Positions 54,910 to 64,000 of a stretch of 64,000 nt of DNA are shown here, in pieces. The stretch is from Ryuthela nishihirai (Eukaryota > Arthropoda > Arachnida > Araneae > Heptathelidae). The position numbers and the translations under genes were made by a program. The notes below the pieces were generated by a model. That model was not told the DNA's origin. It saw only the letters and a list, made by a program, of their open reading frames with translations, and ran no database searches. Where the stretch lies: the NCBI GenBank assembly GCA_038380435.1, contig JAWZYU010000034.1, positions 43,214,901 to 43,278,900 of the forward strand. The letters run 5' to 3'. Numbering within the stretch: position 1 is the stretch's first letter; every line of letters begins with the position of its first letter.

Positions 54910-56040
54910 TCTAACTTGACAATACTATAGCACTCGAGCTTGACAATCTCCACACTATAGCATTCGAGCTTGACAATCTCCGTACTATAGCACTCGAGCT
55001 TGACAATCTCCACACTATAGCATTCGAGCTTGACAATCTCCATACTATAGCATTCGAGCTTGACAATCTCCATACTATAGCATTCGAGCTTGACAATCTC
55101 CGTACTATAGCATTCGAGCTTGACAATCTCCATACTATAGCATTCGAGCTTGACAATCTCCATACTATAGCATTCGAGCTTGACAATCTCCATACTATAG
55201 CACTCGAGCTTGACAATCTTCATATTATAGCACTCGAGCTTGACAATCTCCATACTATAGCACTCGAGCTTGACAATCTCCATATTATAGCACTCGAGCT
55301 TGACAATCTCCATATTATAGCATTCGAGCTTGACAATCTCCATACTATAAAACTCGAGCTTGACAATCTCTATACTATAGCTCTCGATTTTGACAATCTC
55401 CATACTATTGCACTCGAGCTTGACAATCTCCGTACTATAGCACTCGAGCTTGACAATCTCCGTACTATAGCACTCGAGCTTGACAATCTCCGTACTATAG
55501 CACTCGAGCTTGACAATTTCCGTACTATAGCACTCGAGCTTGACAATCTCCATACCGTAAAACTCGAGCTTTACAATCTCCGTACTGCAGAATCCGAGCC
55601 TGACAATTCCGTACTACACAATTTGACAATATTCATGTCTCCATGAAATAAATAATAGTACATGAGCTTGACAATATTCGTATACTTCTTTTAATTTGAC
55701 GCCCTCCATAGAAGACACCCTCCTGTAGAACTGGACTTTTACAATCTCCGCACCACAGAACTTGAGCTTGACAATATTCACGTGTTTCTATGTAACTGAA
55801 CAATCCCCATACTATTTCACTGGAGCTTGATAATCTTTGTATTATATCAATTGACTTAGACAAAAGCCGTACTGTAGCATTTTCAACTGGTAAATCTCCG
55901 TACTGTAGAAACTGAGTTTGACGATATTCTTATGTCTCCATCTAACTCCGCAATCTGCATATTGCCACATGAGTTTGATAATCTCCGTATGAGTGTACTA
56001 CTTTGACTTTGACAAAAACTTCGCAGATGTCACTTGAGCT
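54910..56040. repeat. 30 bp minisatellite (cattcgagcttgacaatctc unit)
   Basis: About 22 regular units of exactly 30 bp to 55570, then increasingly diverged units to about 56040. Variation is mostly confined to cac/cat/cgt before actatag and c/t in cactcg/cattcg. Because the period is a multiple of three, the minus strand stays open for 215 codons of a ten-residue repeat, which is a by-product and not a gene. Confidence 0.95.
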
Positions 56041-56065
56041 TACAATCTTCGTACTCTTGCATTTG

Positions 56066-56448
56066 AGGGGGGAGGTGGTGACTCAGTAGGTAGCGCGCCA
56101 GGCTCGTAAGCTGCAGTTCCGAAGTTCGAGTCCCATCATGCGCTCAGATTTATCTCCTCAAAACTTCCAGCCCTATCTTTGATCAGTAGGGGACACATAT
56201 GGGCTTGGAAAGACCGCCGTACATCAGATTAAAGGTTAAGTCGCGATGCCGTGTACGGGAGAGACATACCCTGTGCACGTTAAAAACATGCTGGATGGTC
56301 TTGAGGGAGGCTACCATCTATCTCCCAAAATCTGTCCAATGGGTCCTCTTCCTCAACCTTCTCTGAGTCTTCGGGGTCATTGTAACCTGACCATTTAGCG
56401 TATTTTGTGCAAAATAGGTACGGCTCAGAGGTAAAGCAATCCAATCTA
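56066..56448 (+). repeat. SINE-A, older copy
   Basis: Head ggaggtggtgactcagtagg, B box gttcgagtcc, one tail module ending aaagcaatccaat. A short decayed tail piece follows to 56509. Confidence 0.88.
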
Positions 56449-56509
56449 ACAGCTGTCAGGTGGATTCCCACCCCCTAGCATTCTCTAAACCTTTGGGGTC
56501 CTTGTAACT

Positions 56510-57042
56510 GGTGGGGCTGGGATTGCTCAGTCGGTAGCGCGCCAGGCTCGTAATCTGTACTTCCCAGGTTCGAGTCCCAGCTGGGTCAGCGTTGAGATTT
56601 ATCTCCGCAAAATTCCCCGCCCTGCCCATGGTCAGTAGGGTACACTGATGGGCTTGTAAACTGCTCGGGTGGCCCCGTGTGCGGGAGAGCCATACCCTGT
56701 GCACGTTAAAGAACACGCTGGATGGCCTTGACGGGAGGCTACCATCTGTCTCCCAACAGCTGTTCCAGTGGGTCCCCTCCCCCAACCTTCTCTGAGCCTT
56801 CGGGGTCCATGTGACCTGGCCATTTAGCCCATTGTGTGCAAAAAAGTGCCGCTCAGAGGTAAAACAACCCAACGTTAAAGAACACGCTGGATGGCCTTGA
56901 CGGGAGGCTACCATCTGTCTCCCAACAGCTGTTCCAGTGGGTTCCCTCCCCCAACGTTCTCTGAGCCTTCGGGGTTCATGTGACTTGGCCATTTAGCCCA
57001 TGGTGTGCAAAAAAAGTGCCGCTCAGAGGTAAAACAACTCAA
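56510..57042 (+). repeat. SINE-A, full length with two tail modules
   Basis: Head gtggggctgggattgctcag, intact B box ggttcgagtcc, a deletion in the body after gggcttgtaaa, then two modules. A decayed tail piece follows to about 57119. Confidence 0.9.
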
Positions 57043-57119
57043 ACCAACCCTTGTAACCTGGTATCATTTAGCCCATTGTGTGAAAAAAAAATTGCAGCTC
57101 ACAGGTAAAACAGCCCACT

Positions 57120-57544
57120 CTATTATTTAGAGCAGTGTACTTCGAAATAGAACCATTCTTTTCCTGATTTAGAGAGTCAATCCTTCTCGATATTTAGATT
57201 CCCACAGTAAATCTATTCCGCATGAGACATTCAACATCCTATCTATTGACTGCCATTATAGTGAAGATGGGTCCAATATTTGGTCGATACTCCAGATGAA
57301 TTCCCCCCCTCCCCCCTCCTCTGGATACGAAACATGAAGGAAATAAGATTCAACGAAGTGACGGAAGTCAAGAGTCGCCGAATCTAGAGTTTTGTCGAGG
57401 CTCTGTTATCGACAGACACTCAAAAACCATAACGACGAGGAGAGTCACACACAACTGTCTTTCAATCACATCAGACATTCTTACAAGTTCACACTGATGT
57501 CGTGCAACCCGGCGTTTCGCAAATGGTGTACCAAGGAAGTAACT
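57120..57544. other. Unassigned sequence
   Basis: No supportable gene. A C-rich stretch occurs at 57305-57320. Confidence 0.5.
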
Positions 57545-57883
57545 TAGGGATGGCTCAGTCGGTACTTTCCCATCTGCAGTTCCCACGTCCGATTGGGCCC
57601 GCCCTGCCCACGGTCAGTAGGGGACACCGATGGGCTTGAAAAGGCCGCCGTCCGTCGGATGGTACGTTAAGCCGTGGCCCCGTGTGTGGGAGAGCCATAC
57701 CCTGTGCACGTTAAAGAACACGCTGGATGGCCTTGACGGGAGGCTACCATCTGTCTCCCAACAGCTGTTCCAGTGGGTCCCCTCCCCCAACCTTCTCTGA
57801 GCCTTCGGGGTCCATGTGACCTGGCCATTTAGCCCATGGTGTGCAAAAAAGTGCCGCTCAGAGGTAAAACAATCCAATACAAT
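57545..57883 (+). repeat. SINE-A, head shortened
   Basis: taacttagggatggctcagtcggta is joined through a different stretch (cacgtccgattggg) to the body at cccgccctgccc. One tail module ends caatccaatacaatcc. Confidence 0.85.
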
Positions 57884-57895
57884 CCAAAGTCCGAT

Positions 57896-58281
57896 TGGGG
57901 CGGGGGTGGCTCAGTCGGTAGCGCGCCAGGCTCGTAATCTGTAGTTCCCAGGTTCGAGTCCCAGCTGGGTCAGCGTTGAGATTTATCTCCGCAAAATTCC
58001 CCGCCCTGCCCGCGGTCAGTAGGGGACACCGATGGGCTTGGAAAGGCCGCCGTCCGTCGGATGGGACGTTAAGCCGTGGCTCCGTGTGCGGGAGAGCCAT
58101 ACCCTGTGCACGTTAAAGGACACGCTGGATGGCCTTGACGGGAGGCTACCATCTGTCTCCCAACAGTTGTTCCAGTGGGTCCCCTTCCCCAACCTTCTCT
58201 GAGCCTTCGGGGTCCATGTGACCTGGCAATTAGCCCATGGTGTGCAAAAAAGTGCCGCTCAGAGGTAAAACAACCCAACCC
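57896..58281 (+). repeat. SINE-A, full length, near consensus
   Basis: ggggcgggggtggctcagtc to acaacccaaccca. A and B boxes intact. Flanked by agtccgatt and acgtccgag, a possible diverged duplication. Confidence 0.93.
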
Positions 58282-58289
58282 ACGTCCGA

Positions 58290-58423
58290 GTTCCAACCGT
58301 GACAGGGTTTATATTTTTCTTCGCAAATCCCCCACCCAGTCCTCTTTCAGAAAAGAGACAACGACGGGCTTGGAAAGGCTGCCGTTCTTCGGATGGGAGG
58401 TAAGGTCGTGGCTCCGCATGCAG
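58290..58423 (+). repeat. SINE-A body fragment, old
   Basis: Diverged piece containing gggcttggaaaggctgccgt and ggatgggaggtaaggtcgtggc. Confidence 0.7.
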
Positions 58424-58787
58424 GGTTGAGTTCGGTTGCTTTACCTCTGAGCGGCACTTTTTTGCCCACAATGGGTTAAATGGCCAGGTTACAAGGACCT
58501 CAGAGGAGGTTAGGAGGAGTAGACCCATTGGACAGCTGTTAAGAGAGACCCTTTAATACCATCCACCATGTTCCTTAACGTGCACAGGGTATGGATCTCT
58601 CGCACACGGAGCCACGGTTTAACATCACATTCAACGGACGGTGGCCTTTCCTAGCCTATCTGGGTCCCCACTACTGACCAAGGACAGGGTGGAGGATTAG
58701 CGGAGATAAATCTCAACGCTAGTCCAGGTGGAACTCGAACATGGGATTACGAGTCTCGCACGCTTCGACTGAGCAACCTCCTCCTCC
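58424..58787 (-). repeat. SINE-A, old copy
   Basis: gttgagttcggttgctttacc through a shortened module and body to a decayed head (gactgagcaacctcc). Its inverted partner at 57896-58281 makes a local head-to-head SINE arrangement. Confidence 0.82.
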
Positions 58788-58998
58788 CCCTCCGTATGCA
58801 CGAGAGCCATATCCTATGCACGTTACAAAACACGCTGGATGACCTTGACGGGAGGTTACCATCTTTCTCCCAACAGCTGCTCCGTGGTTCCCCCCTAACC
58901 TTTTCTGAGCCTTCGGGTCCTTGTCACCTGGCCATTTAGCCCATTGTGCGCAAAAAAGTGCCGCTCAGAAGTAAAACATTCCAACCCAACCAATAACG
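58788..58998 (+). repeat. SINE-A tail module, older
   Basis: gagccatatcctatgcacg to aaaacattccaaccc. Head and body absent. Confidence 0.8.
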
Positions 58999-59357
58999 TC
59001 GAAAACTTGGGACTAGTTTTCCTGCAGTTGAAAATTAAAGGATTTTCCTTTTTTGGCTTTTTATTCAACAAGAGATAAGAACATTTGCCAAAAAGTCGTC
59101 ACCTCCGGAAGATGATAGTTGCATCCTGTTAGAGGAAAAGATAACACGAGTTGTAAAACAGATCGCATAATTTATACCTCAAAACATTAAGGAAAAAAGT
59201 GGATACCGTTTCAGTAATTCTGTTAGTGCCGTAAGATTGTTCGCCACCAAAGCAGAAAAACAAAAGCAGCGTACGGGTTAAATCCGTTTCAGATTGGTGA
59301 ATAAAACCGGTCTTTACCTATTTAGCGTGGCAAAAGTATAAAGAGCGCACAATATCA
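58999..59357. other. Unassigned AT-rich sequence
   Basis: No gene seen. Confidence 0.6.
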
Positions 59358-59611
59358 TATTGGGTTGCGTTGTTTTATCTTAAGAGGTATTCTTTTTTGC
59401 GCAAAATATGTTAAATGATCAAGACACAAGAACTCAAAGACTCAGAAAAGATTGAGGTTAGAGTTACATAGTTTTGTTTTTTTCGCCTTTGAGTGGTACT
59501 TTTTTTGGACACAATTGTTTAAATGACCAGGTCACAAGAACACTAAGGGCTCAGAGAAAGTTGGGGACGAGGATTAACTGGGAAGCTGTTAAGAGACAGA
59601 TGGATGCTTCT
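59358..59611 (-). repeat. SINE-A tail fragments, old
   Basis: Two decayed modules (ttttgcgcaaaatatgttaaatg and tttttggacacaattgtttaaatg) preceding a younger copy. Confidence 0.7.
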
Positions 59612-59612
59612 T

Positions 59613-60154
59613 GTTATTGGGTTGTTTTACCTCTGAGCGGCACTTTTTGCATACCATGGGCTAAATGGCCAGGTCACAAGGACCCCGAAGGCTCAGAGAA
59701 GGTTGGGGGAGGGACCCACTGGTACGGCTGTTGGGAGACAGATGGTAGCCTCTCGTCAAGGCCATCCAGCGTGTTCTTTAACGTTGGGTTGTTTTACCTC
59801 TGAGCGGCACTTTTTGCACACCATGGGCTAAAGGACCCCGAAGGCTCAGAGAAGGTTGGAGGAGGGAGACTCACTGGAACAGCTGTTAGGAGACAGATGG
59901 TAGCCTCCCGTCAAGGCCATCCAGTGTGTGTTCTTTAACGTGCACAGGGTATGGCTCTCCCGCACACGGAGCCACGGTTTAACATCCCATCCGACGGACG
60001 GCGGCCATTCCAAGGCCATCGGTGTCCCCTACCGACGGTGGGCAGGGCGGGGAGTTTTGCGGAGATAAGTCTCAACGCTGACCCAGCTGGGACTCGAACC
60101 TGGGAACTGCAGATTACCAGCCTGGCGCGTTACCGTCTGAGCCACTCCCGCCCC
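59613..60154 (-). repeat. SINE-A, full length with two tail modules
   Basis: attgggttgttttacctc to gagccactcccgcccc. The second module lacks aaatggccaggtcac. B box complement intact. Confidence 0.9.
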
Positions 60155-60354
60155 AAAAAGAAGTCTCTTGTCTCCATCCAGCATGTTTTATAATAAGCAG
60201 TCGCTGGTTCCCCTGAACACTGGGACACGGTTAAAGTCGCTCCTGACGGAAGGAAAAATTTCTTAGCCTTTCAGTAGTCCTTTGATCACTGACAACAGTG
60301 TGAGTATTTAATAGAAGTAAAATATTCACGCTGGCGCAGTTGGAACTAGAACCA

Positions 60355-60605
60355 TGGTTAGGTTGTTTTACTTCTGAACCGCCATTTTTACACACAATCG
60401 GCTAAGTGGCCAGATCACAAAGACCCCGTAGCTCAGAGGAGGCTGTGGGAAGGGTTAGTATAGATGGAAAACCCTTCTGAAGGCCATTTAGCCTGTTCTT
60501 TAACGTGCACAGGGAATGGCTCTCCCGCACACGGGCCCTCGTTTTTACGACCCATACGACGGACGGAGGGATTTCCAACCCCACCACTGTCCCCCTACTG
60601 ATCGG
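60355..60605 (-). repeat. SINE-A, old copy, tail and body
   Basis: ggttaggttgttttacttctg through a shortened module to gatcggggacggggtggg. Its head side appears to continue at 61001-61115 beyond the younger insertion. Confidence 0.75.
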
Positions 60606-61000
60606 GGACGGGGTGGGTAGGGTTGTTTTACCTCTGAGCGGCACTTTTTTGCACACCATGGGCTAAATGGCCTGGTCACATGGACCCCAAAGGTTCAGAG
60701 AAGGTTGGGGGAGGGGACCCACTGGAACAGCTGTTGGGAGACAGATGGTAGCCTCCGGTAAAGGCCATCCAGAGTGTTCTTTAACGTGCACAGGGTATGG
60801 CTCTCCCGCACACGGGGTCACGGCTTAACGTCCCATCCGACGGACGGCGGTCTTTCCAAGCCCATCGGTGTCCCCTACTGACCGTGGGCAGGACGGGGAA
60901 TTTTTGCGGAGATAAATCTCAACGCTGACCCAGCTGGGACTCGAACCTGGGAACTACAGATTACGAGCCTGGCGCGCTACCGACTGAGCCACTCCCGCCC
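60606..61000 (-). repeat. SINE-A, full length, inserted in the older copy
   Basis: One tail module, body and head ending gagccactcccgccc. Flanked by gaycggggacggggtggg-like sequence on the left and gaggacggggtggga on the right, consistent with insertion into the older SINE with an approximate duplication of gacggggtggg. Confidence 0.88.
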
Positions 61001-61115
61001 TGAGGACGGGGTGGGAGTTTTACGGAGATAAATCTCAATGCTGGTCCAGGCGAGACTCGAACCTAGAACTGCCTATTACAAGTCTGGCATGCTACTGATT
61101 GATACATCCCGTCCC
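61001..61115 (-). repeat. SINE-A head side of the interrupted older copy
   Basis: gacggggtgggagttttacggagata to a decayed head (tgattgatacatcccgtccc). Confidence 0.75.
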
Positions 61116-62418
61116 TTGGAAAAAAGAGACCCATTGGACAGTATTACGAAACAGATGGGAGCTTTCTGTCAAACTTATCCAGAGTATTCTTTAATATGGA
61201 AAGTCTCATCCAACAGGCTCTCCACCAGATATTAACAAAAAGATTGAGGCCGTTTCAAGTCAGTCGGCGATCCCTTTCTAAACGAAAGCTAATCCTGTAG
61301 TCGAGGCATCTCCTCTGTTAGATTTGCAAATATATGGAATTTGAAGTCGGACGAAATGATTCGGTGTACGGTCACATATTCCTCAGACAGCAGCCAAACT
61401 CGCTTTACGAAACAGAGTATGATGTTGCTAATTTTACATTAGGGCCAATGTCGCAATAGACGTGGAGATTTTGAACTAATCAATAAATAATTTTGGCTTT
61501 ATTTGCGACTTTTCCACTTCTTATTTAAATGACCGTTTATACTTTTCATGAATCTGTTTATTGCCAACAAGAACATCCCTTAAACATTTCTACAGTTATT
61601 CCTCAACAAACAAAGATTCCAAAATGTTTAATAGAATCAAAATCCTCTCATTTACAACAATAAAAAAAATCGTGCCCCAATCAATATTTTCATCCCTATT
61701 CCAGAAAAAAAAAATACCAAACCACAGCAACAACAAATAAAAAAAAAAACGTTTTGGTCTATAACGTAATTTCCGAGAGCGTGCCAGAGAGGAACTACAG
61801 CCCTTTCGACTAAAAATTCACAGGGAAAAAAAATCTAATTTCCAAGCCATCGCCTAAAAATTGAACACAATCAGTATCTCTTAACTACATGCAAATTGCA
61901 TTTTTCTTATCTTCATTTCTGGAGACGGATAGCAAAGAGATAGCCAAAGCTAATGAAGAAGCAGCTGCTGATGCTGCTGCAACGTCAACTGCATTTCCTA
62001 TGCCTTGCTTGCCGCTCATCAACACTAGGGAATAAAAAAAGTTATGCGGGAAGAGACATCATCATAACCCTAAGCAGCAGCTTAGAGAGACTACGTTAGT
62101 GCAAACAGAGTCGCCCGTGCTCGGCTATAAAACTAATTGATGCTTCTGCTAATGTATTCGCCTGCCGCTCGTGGCCTCCTCTTCACACAATGAACTCGTG
62201 TTTTCCCGTTTTACACACTAAAAAATATTTTGAAGACAGCGGTTTTGGCTTCATTGATTTTTAAAAGAAGATGGGTCAACCTATGTGTAGAGCTCTCTGT
62301 TCAATATGTAATATTTTTCGCTTTTCATTTTTGATAAATATTTCTTTATTTTCATGCACTTTTTTTTAGTCACGCAAAATTTTTATTTTTATTTTTCTGA
62401 TAAAAAAAATAGTATGAT
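61116..62418. other. Unassigned AT-rich sequence
   Basis: A decayed SINE-like scrap may extend to about 61230. The rest has no supportable gene. A gctgctgatgctgctgc run near 61960 is too short to judge. Confidence 0.5.
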
Positions 62419-62429
62419 TCAGGGCAGGG

Positions 62430-62816
62430 TTTGGGTTGGGTTGTTTTACCTCTGAGCAGCACTTTTTTGCACACCATATGCTAAATGGCCAGGTCACATG
62501 GAGCCCGAAGGCTCAGAGAAGGTTAGAGGAGGGGACCCACTGGAACAGCTGTTGGAGACAGATCGTAGCCTCCCGTCAAGCCATCCAGCGTGTTCTTTAA
62601 CGTACACAGGGTATGGCTCTCCCGCACACGGGACCACGGCTTAACGTCCCATCCGACGGACGGCGGCCTTTCCAAGCCCATCGGTGTACCCTACTGACCG
62701 TGGACAGGGCGGGGAAATTTTGCAGAGGTAAATCTCAACGCTGACCCAGCTGGGACTCGAACCTGGGAACTACAGATTACGAGCCTGGCGATCTACCGAC
62801 TGAGCCATCCCCGCCC
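62430..62816 (-). repeat. SINE-A, full length with target duplication
   Basis: Flanked by tcagggcaggg / tcagcgcaggg (62419-62429, 62817-62827, one mismatch). One tail module, near consensus. Confidence 0.92.
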
Positions 62817-62827
62817 TCAGCGCAGGG

Positions 62828-63197
62828 ATTTTTAGGTTAAGAAAAACAGGGGTTTCAATTGAAGTTGTTTAGGGGGGACAAAAATCAATAGTTTTTCATC
62901 GAGAAATATTTAGGTCGAGGCATTCATTAATGGGCGCAGTTGCAAATGCATCAATTCATTCATACATCATAAACACAATACAGCTAAGAATGACAGAAAG
63001 CAAAAGGAAAAAAAGAAAAATTTAGATTCTTTTACATGCATTTTCAATAATTATAAAAAATGAAAATAAATGATTTACTTCCGAAAAAAGAAATCAGTGT
63101 TACACTTTGTTAACGAAAAAAAGTATTCATTTTTGGAGCACACCTGTATTATTCAACATAAATTAATTTTTCGATAAATTTTTCCAGGGTTCTACCC
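62828..63197. other. Unassigned AT-rich sequence
   Basis: No gene seen. Confidence 0.6.
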
Positions 63198-63592
63198 GGA
63201 AGGGGGGGGGAAGGGACTCAGTCGGTAGCGCGCGAGGCTCGTAATCTGCAGTTCACAGGTTCGAGTCCCATCTGGGTCAGTGTTGAGATTTATCTCCGCA
63301 AAATTCCCTGTCGTGCCCACGGTCAGTAGGGGACACCGATGGGCTTGGAAAGACCGCCGTCCGTCGTATGGGACGTTAAACCGTGGCCCCGTGTGCGGGA
63401 GAGCTATACCCTGTGCACGTCAAAGAACACGCTGGATAGCCTTGACGGGAGGCTACAATCTGTCTCCCAACAGCTGTTCCAGTGGGTCTCCTTCCACAAC
63501 GTTCTCTAAGCCTTCGGAGTCCTTGTGACCTAGCCATTTAGTTCATTTTGTGCAAAAAAAGTACTGTAAGAGGTAAAACAACCGAACAACCC
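63198..63592 (+). repeat. SINE-A, near full length
   Basis: Head with a G run and ggactcagtcggtagcgcg, B box ggttcgagtcc, one tail module ending aaaacaaccgaacaaccc. Confidence 0.9.
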
Positions 63593-64000
63593 TGCATCTT
63601 GTGGCGAAGTCTTGGGAAAGAACCGTAGCCCACTTTCGCATTGTAGGAAAAAATAAAGTATTTCATAACAAATTTATCTCAAATAACTTTTAATAAATTA
63701 ATACTTAACTCGATTTAATGAAAATTGAAAGAACCAAATATTTTTACGAAGGTTAAAATTCGTCATTTTGATTTCATAAAGTCATTCATTTATAATTGTG
63801 AACGCCTCGTTGAAATTAAATGTAACTATATTAAATAACAAATATAATAAACAAAGTGCATGAATACTAAAATGCTGTTTCGTATTTAGTACGTTGTAAG
63901 TTTTTTTCGGGATTTAATGACCTTGGAAAACGCTATTTTTGGGGGGGCTGCCAAGGGAAAAAGTTTGAAAAAATCCTTATTTAGGGTAAATAATAATTTT
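63593..64000. other. Unassigned AT-rich sequence to window end
   Basis: No gene seen. Confidence 0.6.

Noticed and set aside
54906..55553. 215-codon minus-strand open frame
   Set aside because: It is the translation of a 30 bp tandem repeat; any such repeat stays open. No independent evidence of a gene.
54910..55570. CRISPR array
   Set aside because: Units are contiguous with no unique spacers and the DNA is eukaryotic.

Overview
The window is animal nuclear DNA, most likely from an arthropod; a spider is my best guess, but nothing in the sequence fixes the species. It is AT-rich and made mostly of mobile DNA: tRNA-derived SINEs with pol III A and B boxes, palindromic TA-flanked MITEs, a decayed Tc1 element, LINE 3' ends, minisatellites and one large Polinton-type element. 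I see no bacterial genes, no operons and no convincing host protein-coding gene.

The main feature is a 13,931 bp element at 23792-37722. It is an almost perfect giant palindrome: two inverted arms of 6,923 bp (23792-30714 and 30800-37722) around an 85 bp spacer. Any position x in the left arm pairs with 61514-x in the right arm. Each arm carries one complete copy of the same gene, reading inward: a 1,239-residue family B DNA polymerase of the protein-primed/organellar-viral type, with N-terminal C2H2 zinc fingers and an embedded endonuclease VII-like zinc/HNH module. All exonuclease and polymerase motifs are present and the two encoded proteins are identical. The element begins AG and ends CT, and is bordered by the 6 bp direct repeat GTGCTC. 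These are the hallmarks of Polinton/Maverick integration. No integrase, packaging ATPase, protease or capsid reading frame is visible, so this looks like a polymerase-only palindromic Polinton derivative. It landed inside an older SINE, whose halves lie at 23491-23785 and 37729-37947.

Layout. 1-8.3 kb: SINE-A copies and a composite palindromic MITE. 8.3-9.5 kb: a SINE-B-like copy, then a Tc1 remnant with a SINE nested in it. 9.5-17.5 kb: SINE-A copies, a 29 bp minisatellite (12.5-13.4 kb) and a second MITE. 17.6-20.2 kb: a degenerate minisatellite interrupted by a SINE-B dimer, then a LINE 3' end. 21.3-22.7 kb: a long foldback of minisatellite arms. 23.8-37.7 kb: the palindromic Polinton. 38.4-45.2 kb: MITEs, SINEs and a reverse-transcriptase fragment. 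45.6-46.1 kb: an AT minisatellite. 47-54 kb: SINEs, a fifth MITE and a possible hAT-like MITE. 54.9-56.0 kb: a 30 bp minisatellite. 56-63.6 kb: dense SINE copies.

SINE-A is the tRNA-headed family of about 390 bp that ends in (CAACC)n-like tails. Many copies carry extra tail modules of about 168 bp, always joined at the same seam. SINE strand below is the direction in which its tRNA head reads. Stretches called unassigned were read on both strands without finding a supportable gene.
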